Source: Tabrizicola_A sp964393035
Lineage (GTDB): Bacteria > Pseudomonadota > Alphaproteobacteria > Rhodobacterales > Rhodobacteraceae
Assembly (NCBI GenBank): GCA_964393035.1
Contig: CAYMRX010000005.1
Span: 186,001-250,000, forward strand
Direction: 5' to 3'
DNA: 64,000 nucleotides
Position 1 is the stretch's first letter; each line of letters starts with the position of its first letter. The notes under the pieces were generated by a model. The model did not search any database, was not told the origin of the DNA, and was given only the letters and a program-made list of their open reading frames with translations. Shown piece after piece: positions 52,122 through 60,565 of this stretch. Both the position numbers and the translations under genes were made by a program.

Positions 52122-53591
52122 TTAGATGATTGGTTCATAAATCGAGGCCGGCAGGTCATAACCCCACTGGCGGAAGCGATCCGAATAATGGCTGCGCACG
52201 CCGGTCGCGTTGAAGCGGCCGATGATCTTGCCGTTCGGTTCGACCCCGAGGCGTTCGTAACGGAACACCTCTTGCATCGAGATCACTTCGCCTTCCATGC
52301 CGGTGATTTCGGTGATCGACACCATCCGGCGTGAACCATCCTGCAAACGGCTGGCCTGCACGATCAGGTTGACGGCGCTTGCGATCTGGCTGCGCACGGC
52401 CTTCAGCGGCATTTCGATCCCGGCCATGGCCACCATGTTTTCAAGGCGCGAGATGCCATCGCGGGCATTGTTGGCGTGGATCGTGGTCATCGACCCGTCG
52501 TGGCCGGTGTTCATCGCCTGCAACATGTCGATCACTTCCTCGCCACGGGTTTCGCCGACGATGATGCGGTCAGGGCGCATCCGCAGCGCGTTGCGCAAGC
52601 AATCGCGCTGGGTCACCGCACCCTTGCCTTCGACGTTGGGCGGGCGGCTTTCCATCCGGCCGACATGCACCTGTTGCAGTTGCAATTCGGCGGTGTCTTC
52701 GATGGTCAGCACGCGCTCCTTGTTGTCGATGAACGAGGACAGCGCATTCAGCGTGGTGGTCTTGCCCGAACCCGTCCCGCCCGACACGATGATGTTCAAC
52801 CGGGTTGACACGGCGGCTTGCAGGTAAAGCCCCATCTCCTCGGTAAAGGCGCCAAAGCGCACGAGATCGGGGATGCCCAGCTTTTCCTTCTTGAACTTCC
52901 GGATCGACACCAAGCTGCCATCCACCGCAACCGGTGGCACCATGCAGTTGAAGCGCGACCCATCGGCCAGACGGGCGTCGCAATAGGGGTTGGATTCGTC
53001 CACCCGGCGGCCCACGGCCGAGACGATCTTGTCGATGATGCGCAGAAGGTGGCGCTCGTCCTTGAAGGTGATGTCGGTCAGTTCCAGCTTGCCCGCGCGT
53101 TCCACAAAGATGCGCTGCGGGCCGTTCACCAGAATATCGTTGACGGTTTCATCCTTCAGCAGGGGTTCCAGCGGGCCAAGGCCCATCACCTCGTCATAGA
53201 GTTCCTGAAACAGCACGCCGCGGTCATCCTTGGGCAGGACGACGGCCATTTCCTCCAGCGCCTCGCCGCCGATCGAGGCGATTTCCTGTTTCAGGCTGGC
53301 TTCCGAGGCATGTTCAAGGGCGGCAAGGTTCAGGTTGTCCAAAAGCCGCTTGTGCAATTCGACCTTCAACTCTTGCAGCCGTTCCTTGCGCTTTTTCTCC
53401 TTGTCGGCGGCAACCGCCCCGGCGGGCGGGCGCGGAGAAATCCCCATGGGGATCGGGCGCGTGGCAAGGGCCACCGGCGTGGCCGCGGCAGGGGCGGCGC
53501 GCGCCGGGGTCGCGGCTGTGCTGGCAGCGGCCGCGGCGGTGGCAGGACGCGCGGCCATGGGCGCGTCGGGCTTTTTGAAACGTGAAAACAT
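52122..53591 (-). CDS. cpaF: Tad secretion ATPase CpaF/TadA
   Basis: The hexameric ATPase that drives Flp pilus assembly, 489 residues. An Ala-Pro rich leader precedes the N-terminal domain; the ATPase core has Walker A IIVSGGTGSGKTTTLNALSS, the Asp box/Walker B RPDRIIVGETRGEEVIDML, and the His box TGHDGSMTTIHANNARDG. Everything needed for hydrolysis is present. It lies 25 bases after cpaE. Confidence 0.96.
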   Translation of the reverse strand: MFSRFKKPDAPMAARPATAAAAASTAATPARAAPAAATPVALATRPIPMGISPRPPAGAVAADKEKKRKERLQELKVELHKRLLDNLNLAALEHASEASLKQEIASIGGEALEEMAVVLPKDDRGVLFQELYDEVMGLGPLEPLLKDETVNDILVNGPQRIFVERAGKLELTDITFKDERHLLRIIDKIVSAVGRRVDESNPYCDARLADGSRFNCMVPPVAVDGSLVSIRKFKKEKLGIPDLVRFGAFTEEMGLYLQAAVSTRLNIIVSGGTGSGKTTTLNALSSFIDNKERVLTIEDTAELQLQQVHVGRMESRPPNVEGKGAVTQRDCLRNALRMRPDRIIVGETRGEEVIDMLQAMNTGHDGSMTTIHANNARDGISRLENMVAMAGIEMPLKAVRSQIASAVNLIVQASRLQDGSRRMVSITEITGMEGEVISMQEVFRYERLGVEPNGKIIGRFNATGVRSHYSDRFRQWGYDLPASIYEPII

Positions 53592-53616
53592 CTTTTCCCC
53601 CGAGGCGGTTGCGATG

Positions 53617-54891
53617 TCAGCGCTTGCCGACGTCAGCGGCCTTGTTCAGATCAACCAGAGACTTTGCGAGCTTTGCGATTTCCTTGCGCAGGGGGTTCTT
53701 CCCTGCGTTTTCCTGCAAGGGCAGGCCGTGGTCATTGGCTTGCGTCACCTGTGCGCCACCGTCCGACAACTGGACCTCCAGCGCGATATCAAGGCTTTCG
53801 GCCATGCGTTTGACCCGGCTCTTGGCCGAAAGGTCGGTAAATTTGGGCGCGCGGTTCAGCACATAGCGCAGCTTTTCATGCGGCAAGCCTTCGGCCTTCA
53901 GCGCCCGCAGCATGCGCAAGACGTTCTGGGCCGAGCGCAAATCAAGTTCGAGCAGGGCGAAATACACATGCGCCGCGTTCAGCACGGTTTCGGTCCAGGC
54001 GACGACGGTTTTCGGCATGTCGATGATGACAAAGTCGAAATTCGCGCGTGCCATGTCGATCAACCGGCCAATTTCGTCGGGGCCAAGAATGTCCAAAGGC
54101 AGCATGTCGGACGGGGCGGTCAGCACATGCAGTTTGTCGTTGAAGGTCAGCATGGTTTGCAGCAGCGCATCGCTGTCGGCCTGCGCGATGTCGGAATAAA
54201 AGTCATAGACCGATTCCTTGCGCGGCAGATCCAGATAGGTCGCCGCCGTGCCATATTGGAAATCAAGGTCGATCAGGCAGACGCGGGGCGCATCGGTTTT
54301 CGACACAGTTGCCAATTCCCAAGCCAGGTTTGCCGCAAAGGTCGAGGCCCCGCAGCCGCCCGCCAGCCCATGAACCGGCAAGATCACCGCGTCCCGGTCG
54401 CCCTTGGCCTTGAAGCCGGGATGCTGCGTTGCTTCTTCGGCCGGGATCGGGGGGGGCGCGGCCGGGGCGGGTTCCGGCTCGGCCGGTTTCGGTTGCCGCG
54501 TCACGGCGTCATGCAGGGCGCCTTCGGGCAGGGGGTAGGGCACGAAATCATCGGCCCCAAGCCGCAAAAGCTGATGCAGAGCAATCGGGCTGACCTGATC
54601 GACAATCAGGATCACTTTGATCGACTTTTCCTTGGCCGTGCGGATGATGTCGCCGATCCGCGAAAGATCATTCTCGTCTTCGCTGTCGACGGCTATCGCC
54701 ACGAATTGCAACTGCGCGGATTCGGGTTGGCCAAAGAAGATCAGGGCATCTTCAAACCCCAGATCTCCCCAGTTCTCGCCCAGTTCCTGTTCCATGTCGT
54801 CGATCAGCAAATCGAAGTTCTGCACATCCCGAGAGATGGTGCAGGCCAGGATCGGCGCGGGATCCGGTTGCAGGTTGGCGACACTCGACAT
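53617..54891 (-). CDS. cpaE: Pilus localisation protein CpaE/TadZ
   Basis: A 424-residue protein with an N-terminal receiver-like domain (about residues 1-140) and a MinD/ParA-like ATPase C-terminal half. Its nucleotide loop is VHGLAGGCGASTFAANLAWE, where the usual lysines of GKGGVGKT are missing, as in TadZ proteins. It localises the pilus machine to a cell pole. It starts a separate unit after a terminator that follows the OmpA-like gene. Confidence 0.9.
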   Translation of the reverse strand: MSSVANLQPDPAPILACTISRDVQNFDLLIDDMEQELGENWGDLGFEDALIFFGQPESAQLQFVAIAVDSEDENDLSRIGDIIRTAKEKSIKVILIVDQVSPIALHQLLRLGADDFVPYPLPEGALHDAVTRQPKPAEPEPAPAAPPPIPAEEATQHPGFKAKGDRDAVILPVHGLAGGCGASTFAANLAWELATVSKTDAPRVCLIDLDFQYGTAATYLDLPRKESVYDFYSDIAQADSDALLQTMLTFNDKLHVLTAPSDMLPLDILGPDEIGRLIDMARANFDFVIIDMPKTVVAWTETVLNAAHVYFALLELDLRSAQNVLRMLRALKAEGLPHEKLRYVLNRAPKFTDLSAKSRVKRMAESLDIALEVQLSDGGAQVTQANDHGLPLQENAGKNPLRKEIAKLAKSLVDLNKAADVGKR

Positions 54892-55081
54892 CAGTTCTGT
54901 CCTTCCAAAGACGGCTCACATGGCCTGCTGGCCAAGAGGCCTGCCGTGCGACTCGACTGGACGCACCACGGGCTTCGATCAGGTTGAAAGTGCAGGTGGA
55001 CTTGGGCGAGATTGGGGCCAAAAAATCGTCAATCTTTGGTTTTTGGCATTTTGCTTCCGGCTCTCGCGGGGAAACGGAAAC

Positions 55082-55108
55082 AAAAAGGCCCGCCGGAGGG
55101 GGCGGGCC
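55082..55108 (-). terminator. Rho-independent terminator inside the tad cluster
   Basis: Read on the minus strand, GGCCCGCC and GGCGGGCC pair over 8 bases around CCCTCC, followed by TTTTTGTTTCC. It lies 12 bases past the OmpA-like gene stop and 190 before cpaE, splitting the pilus genes in two units. Confidence 0.92.
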
Positions 55109-55119
55109 ATGGGGCAGGG

Positions 55120-55800
55120 TCAGTTGCCGGTGCCGGGATCGACCTGCGTCACGATCACCGTGTTGCGGGGGTGGGGCCGTTCGGCCATGCTGGTGGTCTG
55201 GGCCTTGTTGACATAGGTCCGCCAGACGATTTCGGCATATTTGCCGTTCAACAGCGCCGGGTTGCCTTTCACAAAACCGGTCACCTCGGTCACCGTGCGG
55301 CGGTTGCGCAATTCGGGGCCGGGGGTGTCGATGATCGGTTGCGTCTTGCCAAAAGACACTACCGCTTCCAGCCGGGCGGTGCCGATGCCTTGCGCGGCCA
55401 GATAGGCAACGGCCGCCTTTGCCCGCCGCAGGCCCAAGGCCTTGTTATAGGCGTCCGAGCCGACCAGATCGGTATGGCCATAGACGCGGAAACGCACCTC
55501 GGGGAACTGGCGGATGAAATTCGCCTGCTGCTGCAAGGTGGCCTTGGCCTCATCGGTCAGGGCCGAGGAATTGAAGGCAAAGTTGATGGTCGTCGGCACC
55601 TCTTGGGCAAAGCGGTTGCCAAGGGCCATGGTCGCATCCCATTCGCCCATCATCACCATGGTATTTTGCATGGTGGCATTGCCAAAGCCGCCGTCGTCCA
55701 CCTCATAGCCCAGTTCACGGCTGGAAAAACTCGGCCCCGTGCAGGCGTTCAGCGCAATCAGGGCGCAAGAGGCCAGGAGAGAGGTCTTTGCACGCATCAT
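55120..55800 (-). CDS. OmpA-like lipoprotein in the tad cluster
   Basis: A 226-residue protein with a signal and lipobox (LIALNAC). The C-terminal part is an OmpA/peptidoglycan-binding domain: TINFAFNSSALTDEAKATLQQ, VRFRVYGHTDLVGSDAYNKALGLRRAKAA and ELRNRRTVTEV, the usual FVDxG and R-residue features. It occupies the place held by cpaD in Caulobacter. The start is ATG 55800 (GGAG upstream), close to the end of cpaC, so it is coupled to cpaC. Confidence 0.85.
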   Translation of the reverse strand: MMRAKTSLLASCALIALNACTGPSFSSRELGYEVDDGGFGNATMQNTMVMMGEWDATMALGNRFAQEVPTTINFAFNSSALTDEAKATLQQQANFIRQFPEVRFRVYGHTDLVGSDAYNKALGLRRAKAAVAYLAAQGIGTARLEAVVSFGKTQPIIDTPGPELRNRRTVTEVTGFVKGNPALLNGKYAEIVWRTYVNKAQTTSMAERPHPRNTVIVTQVDPGTGN

Positions 55801-55802
55801 CC

Positions 55803-57200
55803 TCACTCCATCACATAACCATAAGACCCGGTGAAATCTTGCCGGGCCACTTCGCCTGCGGCGCCCTTTTGCTTGCCCGCAACGTCACCGAACAGGAACA
55901 ATTCCTTTTCGGTGGGCAGGCGCACGCGGTCGGTCGGCAGGGCCAAAGCCTCGCCTCGGGTCGGCGTCACCAGATGCGGCGTCACGATGATCACCAGTTC
56001 GGACTGCGCGCGCTGATATTCCGACGAGCGGAACAGCGCGCCAAGGATCGGAATGTCGCCCAGCCACGGCACCTGACCATTCAGATCGCGGAAATCGTCC
56101 TGCAACAGGCCCGCAATCGCAAAGCTTTCGCCATCGCGCATCTCGACCGTGGTCGAGGTTTCGCGGCGCTTGAAGGCATTGATGCTGAAACCTTCGGATT
56201 GCAGCGTGGTCGTGGTGTCAATCGACGAAACGGCCGCATTCATCGTCAGGTTGATGATGTCGCCATCCACCACCACAGGCGTAAAGTTCAACTCCACGCC
56301 GAAGGGTTTGTATTCCACCGTGATGGTGCCGTCATTGCCAGAGGCCACCGGGATCGGATATTCGCCACCGGCCAGAAAGCGGGCTTCCTGCCCCGAAAGC
56401 GCGGTCAGGTTCGGTTCGGCCAAGGTGCGCACGACGCCTTTGGATTCAAGCGCCTCGAGCAGCACCGCAAATTCCAGCGAGCCGGCGGTCAGCCCCAGCC
56501 GCATCGCGCCTTCCGTGCCGTCTTTGACCACAACAGGATTGGCCAGACCGTTGTTGCCATCCAGCCAAGTGCCGCTTTCGCCCAGAATATTGGCCTTGCT
56601 GCCGCCATTCATCGCCAGCGACGCCGACAGGCTTTTCGAGACAGAGCGCTGCATCTCGGCAAAGCGCACCTTCAGCATCACCTGCTGGGTGCCGCCGACA
56701 TTCATCAGGTTCGACACGCGCTCGGGTGCATAGCGGTTGGCCAGATCCAGCGCGCGGTCCAGCTTGGCGGTCGAGGACACCGTGCCTGACAGCACAATGC
56801 CGTCATTGGCGGTGCGCACCTCGATATTCTCGCCGGGCAGGATCTGTTTCAGCCGTTCCTTGAATTCCGCAATATCGGGGGTGACATGCACCTCGACGTT
56901 GGAAATCAGCTTGCCCTCGGGCGACAGCAGCGTCAGCGTCGTGCGCCCCGGTGTCTTGCCCAGAACATAGATCGACTTGTCCGACAGGGTCGAGATATCC
57001 GCGATACCGGGGTTGGCGATGGACAATTCCGCAAAGGGCGTGTCGCTTTCGACCACCACCGCGCGGTTCATCGGCACGTTCAGCGGCGCGCTTTCCGAGC
57101 CTTTCAGCACATGCAATTCTTGCGCCCAAAGCGGCGAAATGGTGCTTGGCGCAAGGGGGAACCCCAAAAAACCTAAGACAATAAACCTATGCAATCGCAT
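55803..57200 (-). CDS. cpaC: Pilus secretin CpaC/RcpA
   Basis: The outer-membrane pore through which the Flp fibre passes, 465 residues with a signal peptide ending near SPLWAQ. An N-terminal domain and a BON-like domain (VHVTPDIAEFKERLKQILPGENIEV) lead into the secretin core: GGTQQVMLKVRFAEMQRSV, VRTLAEPNLTALSGQEARFLAGGEYP and VPWLGDIPILGALFRS, the family signature. The ATG is 57200. It follows cpaB by about 205 bases with a hairpin in between. Confidence 0.94.
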   Translation of the reverse strand: MRLHRFIVLGFLGFPLAPSTISPLWAQELHVLKGSESAPLNVPMNRAVVVESDTPFAELSIANPGIADISTLSDKSIYVLGKTPGRTTLTLLSPEGKLISNVEVHVTPDIAEFKERLKQILPGENIEVRTANDGIVLSGTVSSTAKLDRALDLANRYAPERVSNLMNVGGTQQVMLKVRFAEMQRSVSKSLSASLAMNGGSKANILGESGTWLDGNNGLANPVVVKDGTEGAMRLGLTAGSLEFAVLLEALESKGVVRTLAEPNLTALSGQEARFLAGGEYPIPVASGNDGTITVEYKPFGVELNFTPVVVDGDIINLTMNAAVSSIDTTTTLQSEGFSINAFKRRETSTTVEMRDGESFAIAGLLQDDFRDLNGQVPWLGDIPILGALFRSSEYQRAQSELVIIVTPHLVTPTRGEALALPTDRVRLPTEKELFLFGDVAGKQKGAAGEVARQDFTGSYGYVME

Positions 57201-57315
57201 GTGACCTGCCCTTTCGATCACGCCTCTGCCGGGTCTTGCGTGCCCGTTCAATCAGACGACAATGCCTGCACTGCCGTTTTTTTGCAAGAATCAAACGCTT
57301 ATGATGGGTTCCGCA

Positions 57316-57324
57316 TGTGGATAA
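57316..57324 (+). promoter_or_regulatory. DnaA-box-like sequence upstream of cpaC
   Basis: TGTGGATAA is the reverse of the consensus DnaA box TTATCCACA. It lies alone about 115 bases upstream of cpaC. A 9-base match can arise by chance in 64 kb. Confidence 0.3.
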
Positions 57325-57357
57325 CTTGCAACAGCTTACAAGGGGTGGAGCATGGCC

Positions 57358-57390
57358 AAAGCGCGACCCCTATGGAAGGTGTCGCGCTTT
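57358..57390 (-). terminator. Hairpin between cpaB and cpaC
   Basis: AAAGCGCGAC and GTCGCGCTTT pair perfectly over 10 bases around 13 bases, 15 bases after the cpaB stop. There is only a short T-run, so it may attenuate rather than end the message. The 205-base gap also leaves room for a cpaC promoter. Confidence 0.65.
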
Positions 57391-57405
57391 GCGGTTCCAG
57401 CCGGG

Positions 57406-58242
57406 TCAATTCGTGCAAGGGATCGGAATTTCCACCACATCGGCGCCCTTGCGGGTGCGGATGGTGCAAACTTCGGCGACAGGTGCTGCGGCCGGGGCGG
57501 CGGCTTCGGTGATGCCCAGCATCGAGCCGGTATCGACCTCGACCTTGCCAACCTCGGTGTCGTCGCCAACCCCGACTAGCGACATGACCAGCCGCCCGGT
57601 TGCCTGGGCCTGGGCCAGACGCGCCACTTCCTCGGGGGTGGCGGCGACCGTCATGGTACGGTTCTGGATGGCGCCTTCCGATGTCGCGGATTTGCCGTTG
57701 CGATCAACCGCGATGATCTTCATGCCGCTTTCGATCAGTCGGGTCATCTCGCCGGCGGTGCCTTCGGTGGCCCCTGTCCAATAGATGTCAACCGTCTGGC
57801 CCGGTTGCAGGTAATCCGCCGCCTCGACCTTGATGGAGAACGCGCGCATGCCGCGTTCCAGCTCGCCCGTCAGCCCGGCCTGTTCGCCCGGCTCCGTCAC
57901 CTTGACAGAGAGGATCGGTTCGAACTTTTCCATCTGGCGCAACACATAGCGCGGCTCGGATTTGTCTTCGGGAAACAGAATCGCGATGTCGGCAAAGGTA
58001 TTTTCCGGCAGGGCGTTCTTCGGCAGATAGCTTTTCTGCACATCGTCGCGGGTGAGCGGCTCACCATAGTTGACGGCTTTGTTGACAATATAAACCTCGA
58101 CCAGGCCGCCGGTTTCAGCCTTGAGCGCCAGCTCGCGCTCCAGTGCGGTTTCGGTCTTGGAGATGTAGTTCTTGGCCATGAAGACCGCGGCCCCCGCAAG
58201 GCCGACGCCCGCCACAAGAACCAATCCAAACATCGCGCGCAT
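57406..58242 (-). CDS. cpaB: Flp pilus assembly protein CpaB/RcpC
   Basis: A 278-residue periplasmic protein, anchored by an N-terminal segment (MFGLVLVAGVGLAGAAVFM). Residues about 50-110 are an SAF domain (VYIVNKAVNYGEPLTRDDVQ); the rest contains a SAF/RcpC beta domain (RAFSIKVEAADYLQPGQTVDIYW). It supports secretin function at the envelope. It ends with a paired-cysteine stretch, CTIRTRKGADVVEIPIPC, which may form a disulfide. Confidence 0.92.
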   Translation of the reverse strand: MRAMFGLVLVAGVGLAGAAVFMAKNYISKTETALERELALKAETGGLVEVYIVNKAVNYGEPLTRDDVQKSYLPKNALPENTFADIAILFPEDKSEPRYVLRQMEKFEPILSVKVTEPGEQAGLTGELERGMRAFSIKVEAADYLQPGQTVDIYWTGATEGTAGEMTRLIESGMKIIAVDRNGKSATSEGAIQNRTMTVAATPEEVARLAQAQATGRLVMSLVGVGDDTEVGKVEVDTGSMLGITEAAAPAAAPVAEVCTIRTRKGADVVEIPIPCTN

Positions 58243-58286
58243 AATCTTATCCCCTTGGCTTGACCGGCCGGTCGGCCCGGTTCACA

Positions 58287-58475
58287 TCACTGATTGTCAT
58301 AGCCGACAGGCTGGCTCACGATCGCCTCGGCGATCAGGCTTGTGGAGTTTTCTGTCGAGAAGGCGATGGGCACCAAAACCACCATGCCAAGCCCGATGAT
58401 GGCGGCCGACAGCACAACCCAGTCGACCGTAATGGCGCCGTCTTCGCGGTGCAGGAATTGCAAAAATGACATCAT
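58287..58475 (-). CDS. Flp-like pilin, third paralogue
   Basis: A 62-residue pilin-like peptide beginning MMSFLQFLHREDG, then the mature N-terminus AITVDWVVLSAAIIGLGMVV, a hydrophobic segment. It matches the two Flp pilins across the first half and ends YDNQ like their YENQ, but the middle (FSTENSTSLIAEAIV) diverges. Cleavage by cpaA is expected after Gly. GGAG precedes the ATG at 58475 by 8 bases. It sits 44 bases upstream of cpaB. A minor pilin is plausible. Confidence 0.83.
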   Translation of the reverse strand: MMSFLQFLHREDGAITVDWVVLSAAIIGLGMVVLVPIAFSTENSTSLIAEAIVSQPVGYDNQ

Positions 58476-58590
58476 GATTTACGCTCCAGATTCCAACGAG
58501 TCGGCACGCGGCCCCTATTTCGAAACCGTTCTAACCGCGCATTGTGGCTGAAAAGGGAACGGTCACGGGGCGGAATTGCGGCCTGCTGAG

Positions 58591-58624
58591 AAAAATGAAA
58601 CAAGCCGCGCAGAGGGCGCGGCTT
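58591..58624 (-). terminator. Terminator after the second flp gene
   Basis: On the minus strand AAGCCGCGC and GCGCGGCTT pair over 9 bases around CCTCT, then GTTTCATTTTT follows. A weaker AGACCGG/CCGGTCT hairpin lies just before it. This isolates the pilin gene at 58663 from the downstream genes. Confidence 0.9.
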
Positions 58625-58662
58625 GTCAAACTGTCTGGCCAGACCGGAAAATGCCGGTCTGA

Positions 58663-58860
58663 TTACTGGTTTTCGTAGCCCGCGGCGCGTTCGCCAAGGT
58701 CGGCCACGATGGCGTCGCCCAAGCCTTCGATCCCGCCGCCGACGGTGGTCATGACAACCATGCCCAGGCCAACGATGGCTGCGGTCAGCACGACCCAGTC
58801 AACGGTCACAGCGCCGGATTCGTCGTTCTTGAAGGATTTGAAGATATTCAGCAGTTTCAT
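58663..58860 (-). CDS. flp: Flp family type IVb pilin, copy 2
   Basis: A 65-residue pilin precursor: short basic leader (MKLLNIFKSFKNDESG), then mature AVTVDWVVLTAAIVGLGMVV, the hydrophobic assembly helix, and a C-terminal GLGDAIVADLGERAAGYENQ. Cleavage after the leader Gly by CpaA is expected. The protein is identical to the one encoded at 59100 although eight bases differ. Its own terminator follows it. Confidence 0.94.
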   Translation of the reverse strand: MKLLNIFKSFKNDESGAVTVDWVVLTAAIVGLGMVVMTTVGGGIEGLGDAIVADLGERAAGYENQ

Positions 58861-59040
58861 GGCTGGTGCCCCTTTTGACCCGTGAGTTTGACCTGTGTTC
58901 GATACTGTCGGAGCGGTGTTTCTGCCTGCGTCCGACCCTTGCACTATCGGCCGCGATTCTGGCTCGATTGCGGCCCGTCAGGGGTGTTTTCGCGAAATTT
59001 TGCCGGGATTTCTGTGGCAAAGCCGCAAGGTTTCCTTGGC

Positions 59041-59077
59041 AAAGCAAAAGGGCCGCTCCGTCCCGGGAGCGGCCCTT
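59041..59077 (-). terminator. Terminator after the first flp gene
   Basis: On the minus strand AAGGGCCGCTCC and GGAGCGGCCCTT pair over 12 bases around six bases, followed by TTGCTTTG. It lies 22 bases after the pilin stop and separates the two flp copies. Confidence 0.9.
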
Positions 59078-59099
59078 CTGATCGAAAAACCAGATCAGA

Positions 59100-59297
59100 T
59101 TACTGGTTTTCGTAGCCCGCGGCGCGTTCGCCGAGGTCGGCCACAATGGCGTCGCCCAAGCCTTCGATGCCGCCGCCGACGGTGGTCATGACGACCATGC
59201 CGAGGCCAACGATGGCTGCGGTCAGCACAACCCAGTCAACGGTCACAGCGCCGGATTCGTCGTTCTTGAAAGATTTGAAGATATTCAACAGTTTCAT
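59100..59297 (-). CDS. flp: Flp family type IVb pilin, copy 1
   Basis: The first major-pilin copy in transcription order, 65 residues, identical in sequence to the one at 58663. Compared with that copy there are eight base changes in 198, all silent, which indicates strong selection on the protein. The leader Gly is followed by AVTVDW, with Asp-Trp where most Flp pilins have Glu-Tyr. It has its own promoter region at 59298 on and its own terminator downstream. Confidence 0.94.
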   Translation of the reverse strand: MKLLNIFKSFKNDESGAVTVDWVVLTAAIVGLGMVVMTTVGGGIEGLGDAIVADLGERAAGYENQ

Positions 59298-59656
59298 GGC
59301 AGGTACCCTTTTTCAAATGTTGCACGTTCAGTCATTCAGTCATTCCGGAGATTTTCGCCGCGGCCTCTGTTCCGCTGCCTTCCGAAGACAAGCCCATATG
59401 GCCCCCGGAACGTGGCAAAGCTGCGGTCAGGACGGGGCCTTTTCGGGGTTATCGTTAACTATGGTATAATCATCTGAAAAGTATGAATAAAATATTTAAA
59501 GCCCAGTTGTTTTCCGTGTTTATCCTCCCCGGATCACGTGGCAAAGAGGTCAATTCTGGCGAAAAAGCCATGATTGGGCAGCAAATTCCTTGGTCATACC
59601 GGGGGCTGCGTGCTTTGCTTTCGGCAAGCAATACGAAGGCAGGCATCGCGAAAAAG
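59298..59656. promoter_or_regulatory. Divergent promoter region, flp / lytic transglycosylase
   Basis: This 359-base gap has an unusually AT-rich core around 59450-59520. It holds TTAA-N7-ATAA (59455-59469, one mismatch to a CtrA full site) and a perfect TATAAT (59465-59470). In-frame ATGs at 59483 and 59570 might extend the transglycosylase upstream. Confidence 0.45.
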
Positions 59657-60532
59657 ATGCGCAGGCATATTGGTAAGATTCTGGTGACGCTATTGTGCGC
59701 CGCGTTGTTCGCCTTGCCAAAGGCTGTGCGGGCCGAAGGCTTGAGTGGCAGCGCCCGTGATTTCACCTTCAAACGGATTTCGGTGGCGGATACCAAGCCG
59801 GGCAAGCGCATCACCGTGCAGATCGACCCGGTGGAACAGGCCCGGTTGCTGGCCATGGCGCCCAAGGTCGATCCCTATCCGAAACCGAGTGCTGACGCGA
59901 AAGCGCAGGAACCCTCTGCCCCGGTCACGGGAACGGCATATGGGTGGTTCTGGGATCAGGTGCCGACCGCGCGCGATAAGGTGGCGGGGCGCTTCCCGCT
60001 GGCGCTGGCCAGCCTGTCGCAAGGCCCTTCTGGCGCGCAAGTGGCCGCCCCAAGGATGCAGCACATGCAGCAGATCGCCAATACCTATGGGGTGGAGATC
60101 CTGAAGGCGACCTTGGGCACCGAGGTGTCCCCTGCCTTGGTCTTGGCGGTGATCGGTATCGAAAGCGGCGGTCGGCATGAGGCGGTGTCCAGTGCCGGGG
60201 CAACCGGGCTGATGCAATTGATTCCCGCGACGGCAGAGCGTTTTGGCGTGCAGGATGCCAAAGACCCGGTGCAGAACATCAAGGGCGGGGTGGCCTATCT
60301 CGACTGGCTGATGAAGCGGTTTGACCGCGATCCCCTGATGGTGCTGGCCGCCTATAACGCGGGCGAGGGCGCGGTGGAGGCCAACAAGGGCGTGCCGCCC
60401 TATGCCGAAACCCGCGATTATGTGCCGAAGGTGCTGGCGGCCTGGCAGGTAGCGCAGGGCCTGTGCCAAAGCCCGCCGGAACTGGTGACGGACCCTTGCG
60501 TGTTCAAGATCATCGCCTCGGGCGGGGGATGA
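59657..60532 (+). CDS. Lytic transglycosylase (SLT domain)
   Basis: A peptidoglycan-cleaving enzyme of 291 residues from ATG 59657, where MRRHIGKILVTLLCAALFAL forms a signal peptide. Earlier in-frame ATGs (59483, 59570) would bury that signal. The SLT domain in the second half shows the catalytic Glu in LAVIGIESGGRHEAVSSAGATGLMQLIP and AAYNAGEGAV. Its position beside flp suggests that it opens the wall for the pilus machine, but general turnover is equally possible. Confidence 0.88.
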   Translation: MRRHIGKILVTLLCAALFALPKAVRAEGLSGSARDFTFKRISVADTKPGKRITVQIDPVEQARLLAMAPKVDPYPKPSADAKAQEPSAPVTGTAYGWFWDQVPTARDKVAGRFPLALASLSQGPSGAQVAAPRMQHMQQIANTYGVEILKATLGTEVSPALVLAVIGIESGGRHEAVSSAGATGLMQLIPATAERFGVQDAKDPVQNIKGGVAYLDWLMKRFDRDPLMVLAAYNAGEGAVEANKGVPPYAETRDYVPKVLAAWQVAQGLCQSPPELVTDPCVFKIIASGGG

Positions 60533-60533
60533 G

Positions 60534-60561
60534 AGGGGACGGGCGTGACCGCCCATCCCCT
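60534..60561. terminator. Hairpin between convergent genes
   Basis: AGGGGACGGGCG and CGCCCATCCCCT pair over 12 bases with one mismatch around TGAC. It lies directly after the transglycosylase stop and 4 bases past the small GNAT gene. There is no T-run. Confidence 0.6.
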
Positions 60562-60565
60562 GCGC

